A DNA stretch of 50,192 bases from Pseudomonas fluorescens (lineage in GTDB: Bacteria; Pseudomonadota; Gammaproteobacteria; Pseudomonadales; Pseudomonadaceae). This document shows, piece by piece, positions 9,070 to 17,372 of this stretch. The notes under the pieces are model-generated. The model saw only the letters and a list, made by a program, of their open reading frames with translations. It did no database searches and was not told the origin of the DNA. Numbering within the stretch: position 1 is the first letter of the stretch; each line of letters starts with the position of its first letter. The translations under genes and the position numbers were made by a program. Location of the stretch: NCBI RefSeq assembly GCF_902497625.1, contig NZ_CABVGX010000042.1, forward strand, positions 1 through 50,192, given 5' to 3'.

Positions 9070-10353
9070 CTAGACCCTTATTTTTCCTAAAGTCGCGTCC
9101 GCAACAATTATGGCTCTTAGCTCCTCTAGGTGAGCAATTTGCTTGATTGCGATGCCAATGCTTTTATCAATATTTCCTGCTTCATTATTTATGTACGCGA
9201 CTATTTCTTGCTGTTCCGAAATAGGAGGAATTACTAGAGGAAATTTCTTTACTAGATCGCAGTTCAAGGCTTCCTGATTTGAACCTCGACCTCCAGTACG
9301 TATCTGGCTGTAATAGCCAATCAAGTATCTATGCAAAAAATCTGAGTTTAATTTCTGCCTAGATTCTATTGCCGCCATATTTTGGTTAATGCAGGTGTCA
9401 ATTCTAGTAATTGCAGATGTGCCGCGAGTCTTACCTTGGCCAACTATCCCGATCACAACTGTACCCGCTTTGTACACGCGAAGTGAGGACTGTTTGTATG
9501 CAAGTTCGGATATGTACTCTGATGGATTGGTGATTTCAAAGTCATTCACGGCTCCCGAAGACAGCCAAGCTATTGAGCCATCACGCCAGTAAGAGGGAAT
9601 ATCGCGACTTGGCGTTGACCCGTTGCTGACACGGGCGTACAGACCAATAGTAGCGACGGCCCAATGAGAGGGAACCTTGCCTAGCCACGCGACGTGACTG
9701 TCCCGCATTTCTACATCCGGATTCAGGCCACGAGTTACGGCCTGATTGATCAAAATCTCTTTCTGTTCTTCTAGGAGCTTGATCAACTGCTTCTTTTTAG
9801 CAATAGCAGTATCGATATCAGTGGTTTTCTGGTCAAGAAAGTTGACGATGCGTTCTTGCTCCAGACGTGGAGGCAATGGAATCGGAATTTGTTTGAAATC
9901 TTCGTAGTGCATATCCCACTGACCAACTCGAACGCCGTACGATAGAGCGTTGTAGACCCCTATTAGAGGTGCAGAGCGGAGCAGGTAATGCAGGTAACTC
10001 GGTTGAATGCGTTCGTGGTTGGTTGTACAGGTGATGTAGGCGGGACTGACGATGCCCTCGTAAGAACTCACTCCCATGGAGCCTTGCCATGCCTTCATCT
10101 TGTTGACGACTAGGTCACCTGGTTTAACAACTTTGTAGGTGCTGGTATCTAGAGACGTGGCGTTGTGGTTGTCTTCGCGAGAACTTTTCAAGATCACGCC
10201 ATAATCTCTGTATACAGACAATACGGGCAAGTCAGGCTGGTTTCGGTCAGATTTGAGTTGAGTCACGGCGCGTAAAGGTTGCAGCTCCCAATGAGATGGG
10301 ATATTACCCAACCACTCTTCACCGCTTGGTTCATAGCTCTCATACCGTTGCAT
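9070..10353 (-). CDS. hsdS: Type I restriction-modification specificity subunit HsdS
   Basis: HsdS sets the DNA sequence recognised by the HsdM methylase and HsdR nuclease. The protein has two target-recognition halves, each opened by the same signature (EWLGNIPSHWEL near residue 14 and AWLGKVPSHWAV near residue 222), separated by a conserved helical spacer (LDQKTTDIDTAIAKKKQLIK) and closed by a second helix repeat. I chose the ATG at 10353, which overlaps the hsdM stop by one base (TGATG); a TTG one codon earlier is also possible. The coding sequence looks more AT-rich than the flanking chromosome, which is common for exchanged hsdS genes. The recognition sequence cannot be read from the protein. 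Confidence 0.94.
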   Translation of the reverse strand: MQRYESYEPSGEEWLGNIPSHWELQPLRAVTQLKSDRNQPDLPVLSVYRDYGVILKSSREDNHNATSLDTSTYKVVKPGDLVVNKMKAWQGSMGVSSYEGIVSPAYITCTTNHERIQPSYLHYLLRSAPLIGVYNALSYGVRVGQWDMHYEDFKQIPIPLPPRLEQERIVNFLDQKTTDIDTAIAKKKQLIKLLEEQKEILINQAVTRGLNPDVEMRDSHVAWLGKVPSHWAVATIGLYARVSNGSTPSRDIPSYWRDGSIAWLSSGAVNDFEITNPSEYISELAYKQSSLRVYKAGTVVIGIVGQGKTRGTSAITRIDTCINQNMAAIESRQKLNSDFLHRYLIGYYSQIRTGGRGSNQEALNCDLVKKFPLVIPPISEQQEIVAYINNEAGNIDKSIGIAIKQIAHLEELRAIIVADATLGKIRV

Positions 10354-12683
10354 CAATGAGCTCCTCCCACAAAACTCACCAACTGCTTGAGCAAGCCATC
10401 GGTCTCGGCTTCCAAGGCCAGTATTTCCTTGGTCACCTCTTGCAGGCTGCGCAGGGGTTTATGCTGGTAGAAGTATTTGTTGAAGCTGATTTCATAGCCG
10501 ATCACCGTCTTGTTGATGGCAATCCAGGCATCGTCCACATGCGGGCGTACTTCACGGATGAAATGGCTGTGGATATCCTGTTTCAGTGGCACGTTCTCGG
10601 TATCACGTAACTCGCTATCGGTTTCATATTCGATGTATTCATCCACCTTCTCGCTTGGCCAATACCCATAGTCGATCAGTTTTTCTGCGCTGATTCGCAA
10701 CCCATCCAGTACCACCTGGAGTTTGTTGCCGAGCAGCTTGTGGGCCTTCTTGATGACCTTGGCGGCCTTCTCTTCGCGCCAGCTGAGCGCATTGAGGATT
10801 TGCTTACGTTCAGGTGCTGCCAGCTTTAGCATTAGGGCTTTGATTGCTGCATCAACGGAGGCTTCAAACCGGTTGAAGTCGAGAACAAGATCGGTGCCGA
10901 TCTTGGCCATCAGCGCTTCGCCTGCTAGCATAATTTCGCGTTGGGCTAGCCATGTTTTTTCCGAGAGCAAAGCTTTTCGATTCTTCGGCGACAGGGTGAT
11001 TTCCTCACGCTCCAGATGTAGCTCTATGGCTTCGGCGTGCTCTTTTAGGCTGGTGTAAACTTCATCGCCATATTTGTCATAAACCCACTCCATGATGTCT
11101 TGCATGCCTGGAGTGAAACGCAAGTTAGCAATGCGCTCGGTACTGAACTGAGCAGCCAAGCGCAAAGGGCGCTCAACCGTGACCTTGTAGTAACCGAAGT
11201 CCCGATTATCGAAGACTTTGGAGATGCCTTCGTTGGGCATACTCAGGTACAAATCGGTGATCTGGCGGAGGTGCTCTTCAGAGAGTTCGCAGTTCTTCTC
11301 GCCTAGGTTCTTGCGCAACTTCTGGTAGAGGTTGGAGGCGTCGATGAGCTGCACCTTGCCGCGCCGCTTCTCGTCCTTCTTGTTCGACAGAAGCCAGACA
11401 TACGTGGTGATACCGGTGTTGTAGAACAGGTTATTGGGCAGCTGGATGATTGCTTCCAAGTAGTCCCGCTCGATGATGTAGCGACGGATATTACTTTCAC
11501 CAGCTCCCGCGTCACCGGTAAACAGCGCTGAGCCATTGTGGACGCTGGCGATACGTGAGCCGTGGTTGCCCTCGCTCACAACTTTCATCTTGTCGACCAT
11601 TTCCATAAGGAACAGCAACTGGCCATCGGATGAGCGAGGCACCGCTGGGTGCCATGCCGAGCCCTCACCTCGGAAGTCGGACAGGTGCGCCAGGAAGCGG
11701 TGATCGATTACATTCTTGCCGTCGACAATACTCTTCTGATCGCTCTTCCAAGACTTTCCATAAGGTGGGTTGGACAGCATGAAGTCGAAGCGGGTGCCAG
11801 AGAAGCTGTTAGTGGCCAGGGTCGAGCCGAACTTGATGTTCTCCGGGTCGTTGCCCTTGATCATCATGTCGGATTTACAGATGGCATACGTCTCAGGGTT
11901 AATCTCCTTCCCGTACAGATACACCCCGACGTTGGCTTTGATTTCACCATCTGGAAGAGTGATGAAGTCCTGAGATTCAGTGAGCATGCCACCCGACCCG
12001 CAGGCTGGGTCATAGATGGTCAGCGGGTTGGGCAAGTTGTCCTTAACCGGGATGAACACCAGGTTGGTCATCAGTTTGATGACCTCACGAGGGGTGAAGT
12101 GCTCACCCGCCTCTTCGTTGTTTTCTTCGTTGAATTTGCGGATTAACTCTTCGAACACATAGCCCATGCCTAGATTGGAAAGCCCGGGTTGGGTACGCCC
12201 ATCCGGCCCTTTGCGATCTGCCGGGCCGATATTGATCTCCTCGGAGACGAATTTCTCGATGACATCGTGCAGTACGTCAGCCTGATCCATTTTGCGGATT
12301 TGGTTGCGCAGGTCGAATTTCTCGATGATCTCCTTCACGTTGTCGGAGAAGCCATCAAGATAGTTCTTCAGGTTAGCTTCCAGTTGAGAGTGGTTTCCCA
12401 ACAGACTTTTAAGGGTGAACCGGGAGGTGTTGTAGAACACATAACCGGAGGCTTCGCAGAGGCCAGTGAGATCCAAGTCGGCCAGCTTTACCTCTTCCCG
12501 TTGAAATCGAACCTCTTCCAAGACAGCATCCTTGGTCGGTTCGAGTAGGCAGTCAAGGCGACGAAGCACGAACATCGGCAGGATTACATCACGGTACTTG
12601 CCGCGCACGAACACGTCGCGCAGGCAGTCGTCAGCGATTGACCATATGAAGGAAACGATGCGGTTGTGGGCGGAGTGATCCAT
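10353..12683 (-). CDS. hsdM: Type I N6-adenine DNA methyltransferase, HsdM subunit
   Basis: HsdM transfers a methyl group from S-adenosylmethionine to adenine in the site chosen by HsdS, marking host DNA. The 776-residue protein has the N-terminal helical HsdM domain, the AdoMet-binding motif DPACGSGG at 225-232 and the catalytic motif NPPY at 305-308, so it should be active. It is longer than many HsdM proteins because of a C-terminal extension of roughly 250 residues with predicted helical character (SEKTWLAQREIMLAGEAL, KAAKVIKKAHKLLG). It is coupled to hsdS by a TGATG junction and lies 81 bp after the HsdM/S-like gene upstream. Confidence 0.95.
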   Translation of the reverse strand: MDHSAHNRIVSFIWSIADDCLRDVFVRGKYRDVILPMFVLRRLDCLLEPTKDAVLEEVRFQREEVKLADLDLTGLCEASGYVFYNTSRFTLKSLLGNHSQLEANLKNYLDGFSDNVKEIIEKFDLRNQIRKMDQADVLHDVIEKFVSEEINIGPADRKGPDGRTQPGLSNLGMGYVFEELIRKFNEENNEEAGEHFTPREVIKLMTNLVFIPVKDNLPNPLTIYDPACGSGGMLTESQDFITLPDGEIKANVGVYLYGKEINPETYAICKSDMMIKGNDPENIKFGSTLATNSFSGTRFDFMLSNPPYGKSWKSDQKSIVDGKNVIDHRFLAHLSDFRGEGSAWHPAVPRSSDGQLLFLMEMVDKMKVVSEGNHGSRIASVHNGSALFTGDAGAGESNIRRYIIERDYLEAIIQLPNNLFYNTGITTYVWLLSNKKDEKRRGKVQLIDASNLYQKLRKNLGEKNCELSEEHLRQITDLYLSMPNEGISKVFDNRDFGYYKVTVERPLRLAAQFSTERIANLRFTPGMQDIMEWVYDKYGDEVYTSLKEHAEAIELHLEREEITLSPKNRKALLSEKTWLAQREIMLAGEALMAKIGTDLVLDFNRFEASVDAAIKALMLKLAAPERKQILNALSWREEKAAKVIKKAHKLLGNKLQVVLDGLRISAEKLIDYGYWPSEKVDEYIEYETDSELRDTENVPLKQDIHSHFIREVRPHVDDAWIAINKTVIGYEISFNKYFYQHKPLRSLQEVTKEILALEAETDGLLKQLVSFVGGAH

Positions 12684-12764
12684 GAGGCTTCCATATGTTT
12701 TTTCAGAACTCCAGGTAATCCCGGAGGCTTATTAATTTGTCGCTGGGTTCGTACGGATAGGTGC

Positions 12765-14522
12765 CTATAGGCACCAGAACTTGCGAGCCAGTATTGCCTG
12801 CCTTGCACGCAACTGTTCAATTTCGCTTTCGATCAGGGTTTCCTGCTCAAAGGACTGAATCATGCTGTTCATTTCTTCCCTTGAAGGAACAGGGATCTCT
12901 AGATCTTTGAGGGCGGAGAGCTGGATGGAGGGGATCGTTGCGCTCACCGCGATGCGGTTTAGAAGCGCCTGACCCATTTCCGAACGCAGAAAAACCAAAA
13001 GGGCTTTAGGCGGGTACATTTCAGGGGTTTTGCTGCGCAGGATCGCCAGAGATTGCCCAGCAATCCATCCAGCTTCCTCAGTAGCAGGAATGTTGCCGGC
13101 GAATCCGGTTTTGCCAATGGTGCCCTTGAAAGTCATCAAGACATCATTGGGCCTGATGAAGTATGAGTTTGCTTTGGGGGAATCGAGGTCAAACATGGCC
13201 TCTTTGCTGGCGTGTTGAATGTAACCGTACTGCGGGATGTCTTGAGCCTGTACTTCCCATACCTGCACACCGAATGAAGCAGTCGTATGCTGGCGCGGAC
13301 GAATAATATCGTACAACTCGCTCAGCTTACGTGTTTCATAACGTGTCAGCATCTCGTTCAGCTTGTGCGCAGATTCGTCTAGTACGTAACGATTGACCTC
13401 AAGGCTGAAGTCATTATCAGCAATCTGGCTGATCGGAATGCTGGCTGCAATAGCTGAAGTGCTCTTGTTCGCGATCAACGCCAGCAGTTCAGGGATATTC
13501 TTCAGTGCACAACGTTTTTTGGCTGAGAGCTCACGGAACTCGTCTGTGTCCGCGTTGACGAAGCGGATGACATCAGTCCGACGGCTTCTATTCAGAACAA
13601 GAATGGTTAGTGGGATTGCCGTATGGCTACAGAGCCCGGCAGGGAGAGCGATGACTGCCTCCAAATAACCATGTTTGATCAAATACTCGCGCAGTTGTTT
13701 TTCTGCACCTTTGCCGAAGAGTACGGAGTTCTGTACCGTGACTACGATACGTCCCTTGGTCTGGGCCAAGAGGTGCTGGATATGAAGAACATTACCAACT
13801 GGCGTTTTTTCTTCAAACCGTCCCCATAGGTCATGTACTGCAACCTCTGGTGGATAGCGAAGCCCCATGGGAGGAGCACAGACCGCCGCTTCAAACTGGA
13901 TCAGCTTGCCTTTTTCAAGAGCAGCAGGCGCTTGTATTGGGTTGGTGGGGTGCAGCTTCCAGCCAGTTGTGTTGATCAGACTAAGTATTTGCGCAGGCGT
14001 TGTGGGCATCTGGGACTCAACCCAAACCTTGGCGTTACGTCGTACAACCCGTGCGGCAATCTGCCCAGACCCCTCCCAAGGAACGTACACGGTTTGCTGT
14101 GGGGTGATTTCCAAAAGAGCGACCAGCAGGTCACACAGCGTAGGGTTGTACCCAAAAAACTCCGTGTGAACGTCAGCTGCCCAGAAAGAAATGTCATCCA
14201 TCATCAGGGTATCGAGTAAACCTTGAGTCTCGAAAGCACGAATCTTTTGCATCAGCGGGGAAAGGTCACGCACCCCATGTATCTGCCAAGCACTTTCGTC
14301 CAGGAACGGAAAATTCGCATATGGCTGCAATTGGCGCAGTGCCACAACTTGTTCTGCCAGCCCTTGATCCGCCACGGTTTCGAAACGGAGTTCCACTGGA
14401 ACATCCAAGTCTTTGGACAGCTTCTGCCAACACAGCAGCTGAAGAATCAGCGATAGAGAGGCATGGGACGTCGCGAGTCCACGTATCGAATCCATCAGCT
14501 GGAAGAAAATTTTTTCGTTCAT
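12765..14522 (-). CDS. Fused HsdM/HsdS-like protein with degenerate methylase motifs
   Basis: The 585-residue protein looks like an N6-adenine methylase joined to a single HsdS-type recognition domain. The AdoMet motif expected as DPACGSGG reads PWEGSG (148-153), and the catalytic NPPY position reads APPM (216-219), so I infer it does not methylate adenine by the usual chemistry. The C-terminal part (from about residue 395) resembles half an HsdS: RKLSELYDIIRPRQ, a middle with FIRPNDVLMTFKGTIGKTG, an AVSATIPSIQLSALKDLEIPVP segment and a final helix. It is first of the long methylase/restriction genes in the operon. It could be a regulator, an alternative specificity factor or a decoy. Its role is not known to me. 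Confidence 0.7.
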   Translation of the reverse strand: MNEKIFFQLMDSIRGLATSHASLSLILQLLCWQKLSKDLDVPVELRFETVADQGLAEQVVALRQLQPYANFPFLDESAWQIHGVRDLSPLMQKIRAFETQGLLDTLMMDDISFWAADVHTEFFGYNPTLCDLLVALLEITPQQTVYVPWEGSGQIAARVVRRNAKVWVESQMPTTPAQILSLINTTGWKLHPTNPIQAPAALEKGKLIQFEAAVCAPPMGLRYPPEVAVHDLWGRFEEKTPVGNVLHIQHLLAQTKGRIVVTVQNSVLFGKGAEKQLREYLIKHGYLEAVIALPAGLCSHTAIPLTILVLNRSRRTDVIRFVNADTDEFRELSAKKRCALKNIPELLALIANKSTSAIAASIPISQIADNDFSLEVNRYVLDESAHKLNEMLTRYETRKLSELYDIIRPRQHTTASFGVQVWEVQAQDIPQYGYIQHASKEAMFDLDSPKANSYFIRPNDVLMTFKGTIGKTGFAGNIPATEEAGWIAGQSLAILRSKTPEMYPPKALLVFLRSEMGQALLNRIAVSATIPSIQLSALKDLEIPVPSREEMNSMIQSFEQETLIESEIEQLRARQAILARKFWCL

Positions 14523-14552
14523 ACTGCGTCCTGAAAGAGGGCGATTAGGCGA

Positions 14553-14807
14553 TTAGGCGCGCTGTGTGCAGTTGTAGGTGGTAATCAGCGCATCTCCTTC
14601 CGCCACGACCACTACGCCCCCCTTATCTTTGATCTTCATCAGTAAGTGCTTTTCCCTCTCTAAATCAGCCAGGCGTAGCTTGGCTTCCTTGGTGCCGATG
14701 ATGAATTTGTCCTGATCCACAGTGCCGTGAGCAAGCACGTAATCGATCATTTTGAGGGGGATGCCGCGTTGGGCTTGGCGGGCTTTGCAGTGGTGAGTGG
14801 CGTGCAT
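14553..14807 (-). CDS. DUF4258-like small protein, first gene of the hsd operon
   Basis: This 84-residue protein has the N-terminal pattern HxxxRxxQRGIP (residues 5-16) followed by a mixed alpha/beta body ending VVVAEGDALITTYN, which resembles the DUF4258 fold family; several relatives are suspected toxins, but no activity is established here. A clear ribosome site AGGAG (14816-14820) lies 8 bases before the start, and a strong promoter lies just upstream. It precedes the HsdM/S-like gene by 30 bp in the same direction, so it heads the restriction operon. A second protein of similar type is at 33500-33841. Confidence 0.6.
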   Translation of the reverse strand: MHATHHCKARQAQRGIPLKMIDYVLAHGTVDQDKFIIGTKEAKLRLADLEREKHLLMKIKDKGGVVVVAEGDALITTYNCTQRA

Positions 14808-14839
14808 GCAATGTGCTCCTGGTGGCTGACCATGAGCTA

Positions 14840-14868
14840 AATGTAAAAGAAAGCTTTTTGTGTGTCAA
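14840..14868 (-). promoter_or_regulatory. Sigma-70 promoter of the restriction operon
   Basis: On the minus strand there is TTGACA (14863-14868), a 17-bp spacer and TACATT (14840-14845), a near-consensus promoter just before the leftward DUF4258-like gene. Immediately upstream of the -35 box is AAAGCA-ATTAA-TGCTTT (14870-14886), an inverted repeat that could bind a regulator. Confidence 0.65.
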
Positions 14869-15001
14869 TAAAGCAATTAATGCTTTTTTGTTGTTTGTAT
14901 TGCGTATTTCCATGGGCGACATGTTTGCGTTCGCTGAAAACGCCACCGGTTGTGTAGGTGCAGGAATAGTCGATGCGTCAGAAATACACGCGCGCCACTC
15001 T

Positions 15002-15262
15002 TTACAACTCGACCGTCAGCACCTGGATGCCCACCCCCTCGCAGAACCGTCCCACCGCCGTCAGTGAGCGCCAGAGTCTGACCGGTTCACGTCGCGAGCG
15101 CACCGGTAGCCACTTGGCGCCGAGGCGCAGTTCCAAGCGCCAGACCTCGCCGTCGCGCAGCACGCGAAACTCCCACGCCGCGCCAATCTCGACCAGGGCG
15201 GCTAAGGTCTCCTGTTCGATGGCCGTGCGTATACTTCGCCCCTTCGGCCATGCTCCACCCAA
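15002..15262 (-). CDS. Short hypothetical protein, possibly a relic of an integrative element
   Basis: The 86-residue frame (TTG start at best) reads as real coding sequence in its C-terminal two thirds (RTAIEQETLAALVEIG, LRLGAKWLPVRSRREPVR, LTAVGRFCEGVGIQVLTVEL). The pattern reminds me of small partition-associated proteins encoded on Pseudomonas integrative and conjugative elements, but I cannot confirm this. There is no convincing start codon or ribosome site, and the upstream sequence lacks a matching frame. I therefore suspect a truncated gene left by an earlier mobile element. Confidence 0.35.
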   Translation of the reverse strand: MGGAWPKGRSIRTAIEQETLAALVEIGAAWEFRVLRDGEVWRLELRLGAKWLPVRSRREPVRLWRSLTAVGRFCEGVGIQVLTVEL

Positions 15263-15736
15263 CTGGTATAGCGCAATAACGGCACCTGGCTACCAGCTTG
15301 CCCCGTCAGTGTCACCAGGCTGTGGATACCTGTGGGGGGCGATTTAACGTAACTGCCAATCACACGCAGTCCGGATGATGAGCGGGTGGGCGGGGCTTCG
15401 CGTTGTCCCCTGCTTGTGCCTGCCTGAAGGCAGGGCCACTGTGGTCTGATCGGGAGGTCGCTGGGCGCGACGCAGTTTGGCCAGAACACCTGGCGTCGTT
15501 TAACGGCACCACTGCCTTAAACGACCGGCGATAATTCAATCTTCCCTGCGCATTCGAGCAAATGCCGGAAAGCGCTCAGCCGTCATTCCCCGAAAGATCG
15601 GCGACTGCACTCTCGACAGCCTCAGGGCATTTCGCCACTATTACCCGGATCAGGGCCAACGCCGGCTTATAAACGCCAGCCGCAGGTCGTCGACGTCTGC
15701 GCATTTTGAACGTCCAACCAATGCCAGTGAGGCCTT
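15263..15736. other. Non-coding stretch with a stem-loop
   Basis: No gene is supported in these 474 bp. At 15495-15525 there is a near-perfect inverted repeat, GTCGTTTAACGGCA paired with TGCCTTAAACGAC around CCAC, lacking a T tail. It may be an operator or a relic; the region looks like decayed mobile DNA. Confidence 0.4.
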
Positions 15737-16348
15737 ATGAACGCCCGAGAAGCCAACCTCATCGCCCAACGCTACCAAGCACGTGCACAAGCTTTCAACG
15801 ATTTGCATGCGCTATTGGCCCCGTTCTTTCGCCGCACTCCCCTGGCGGCCAGCATGAACGAGATCAGTGAGTGCGTCTCCGAAGCCCTGCATGCCAATAC
15901 CTTGTGCGGTTGGTTGCCAGATTTCGGCGATTTCGATGAGTTAGAGGCACTGGTTGGAGAGATCCGCCGGGATGGAGGACGCAAGCGTTTTACAAGTCTG
16001 AACGACATCCCCACCCACCTGCGGGAGCACTTCGACGATACAGACGAGGCATTCACCGAATTCGCCAATGAAATTCGCGAAGAGTGCCGCGACGGCTATG
16101 ACTCACTGCTCGAACAGCAAGAGATACTTAACGAACACTTGGAGTCTGTCCGATTCGATCAGGTGTTCGCCTTCGATGAAGACAGCCTGGAAGTCGAAAC
16201 CACTAGACTGATCAACCAGGTGTTCGATCACCTGCATACTCAGTGGGTCGCATACGAAAAGCTGGCTCGCAGCCTAGTCGGCATGGCCCACCTCATCGAT
16301 GAACCGGATCCCGACAAGGGGCTGACCGAGGCCCTGATGTTCGATTGA
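15737..16348 (+). CDS. Hypothetical acidic protein, first gene of a three-gene cassette
   Basis: I do not recognise this 203-residue protein. It is acidic and looks largely alpha-helical (AQRYQARAQAFNDLHALL, FANEIREECRDGYDSLLEQQ, LINQVFDHLHTQWVAYEKL), with no signal peptide or obvious catalytic motif. It is followed 51 bp later by a small hydrophobic protein and then an overlapping zinc-ribbon gene, all rightward. This suggests one operon of unknown function within the defence-rich arm of the transposon. Confidence 0.6.
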   Translation: MNAREANLIAQRYQARAQAFNDLHALLAPFFRRTPLAASMNEISECVSEALHANTLCGWLPDFGDFDELEALVGEIRRDGGRKRFTSLNDIPTHLREHFDDTDEAFTEFANEIREECRDGYDSLLEQQEILNEHLESVRFDQVFAFDEDSLEVETTRLINQVFDHLHTQWVAYEKLARSLVGMAHLIDEPDPDKGLTEALMFD

Positions 16349-16399
16349 AACAACGTACTTCCTGTCCCCATGGGGAGCCTTAGAATGAGGGAACGAGCA

Positions 16400-16852
16400 A
16401 TGAGCAGCAGCCGAACGGTAAGCACAACAAAGGAACTCAAGAAGGCCATTGATGACAAGATCAGTGACATCATTATCACTGATGCCAATTTAGCAACCTG
16501 CGTCAAAGTGGCTTCAAATATCCCCTACAAAAAGCTTGCTGCCATTATCGGTGTGGTCGGAGCATCTGCCGTAGCATTCTGGAACCCTGTCGGCTGGTTC
16601 GGGGCGGCAGCCGGCAGCGCAGCAGGGGTCGGTGTGGTTGCAAGCGCCGCAGCTGCGGCAGGTATTACTACGGGTACCGCCGCAATCATTGGCGGCGTAC
16701 TGGTGCTTTTAGCGGCTCTCGGTATTTCGGCTCTGGCCATGGTGAAAGACTATGATTTCGAAGCCGGTTTTTCAGCTAGCTCCTCAGGTCTTGAAGGCGG
16801 AATCCCCAAAGGAAAAACATCCGCGCACTTGAAAATCAAGCGCAATGTCTGA
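16400..16852 (+). CDS. Small membrane protein with glycine-zipper segments
   Basis: I chose the ATG at 16400 (150 residues) because a GAGGGA ribosome site lies just before it; an ATG at 16370 would add ten residues. A charged N-terminus (KELKKAIDDKISD) is followed by a long hydrophobic stretch from about residue 46 to 115, rich in Gly and Ala (GWFGAAAGSAAGVGVVASAA and a LVLLAALGISALAM segment), compatible with two or three membrane helices of glycine-zipper type. The tail is polar. Such proteins can be pore-forming effectors, but that is inference. It overlaps the next gene by 8 bp. Confidence 0.6.
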   Translation: MSSSRTVSTTKELKKAIDDKISDIIITDANLATCVKVASNIPYKKLAAIIGVVGASAVAFWNPVGWFGAAAGSAAGVGVVASAAAAAGITTGTAAIIGGVLVLLAALGISALAMVKDYDFEAGFSASSSGLEGGIPKGKTSAHLKIKRNV

Positions 16853-16988
16853 TTTCCGCTCTGCCCCGCCGTACTTCTTCATTTGCAAGAGGTGTGATCA
16901 TCACTTCATGGCTGACCGCAGGCTGCTAGTCCGTTGCCCGCTCTGTAAGAGCTTTGGGGTAAGCGAAGATAAACGCATTGCAAAGTGA
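16845..16988 (+). CDS. 47-residue zinc-ribbon microprotein
   Basis: This gene is too short for most ORF callers. ATG at 16845 overlaps the end of the membrane-protein gene by 8 bp (ATGTCTGA) and the frame ends at TGA 16986-16988. The product contains two CxxC knuckles, Cys14-x2-Cys17 and Cys31-x2-Cys34, with a His-His pair between (CDHHF), a typical rubredoxin-like zinc ribbon, followed by a short basic tail. Translational coupling to the upstream gene and intact knuckles argue that it is real. The role is unknown; it may regulate or be a partner of the two upstream proteins. Confidence 0.6.
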   Translation: MSDFRSAPPYFFICKRCDHHFMADRRLLVRCPLCKSFGVSEDKRIAK

Positions 16989-17372
16989 GGCCGTGGCTCA
17001 CTCCCGCACCAAGCATCCATGCGTACGGTGGTACCTTCCAGCGGTGTATCGGGGAAGGCCTTGACGAATCGTCATCCGGTTAAGGCCTTTATTCATAGTG
17101 TTCATGCTCTTTAATTATTCGCGCAGCACCGATGCCTAGAGTGTGCAAACTGTCGCTTAATGCGTCCAGCCGGCGGCAGCCCAGTCCAAGTTCTCTGGTA
17201 TCAGGTAGCGGTTATTTGCATCGGCCAGGCGTTGGTTTTCGCCCCTCTGTGGCCGGGCGCAGGACGGTGAGAGACGCGTCGGCGTCTCCAGCACATGATA
17301 GTTTTGACTATGCTGCGCAAGTAAAACTTGATCAAACTTGATTTTGACCGAGCGAAGCACTACATTGCTGTT
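16989..17372. other. Intergenic region with tandem repeat before the ImmA gene
   Basis: No gene is supported in this stretch. Just before the ImmA gene is a 10-bp tandem repeat, AAACTTGATC then AAACTTGATT (17324-17343). It lies where an operator for the HTH domain of the downstream protein would be expected, but no ideal promoter was found. Confidence 0.4.

Noticed and set aside
14573..14581. TGTAGGTGG matching the transposon tip
   Set aside because: It lies in the DUF4258-like coding sequence and has no following AAAGTTA repeat or duplication; judged chance.
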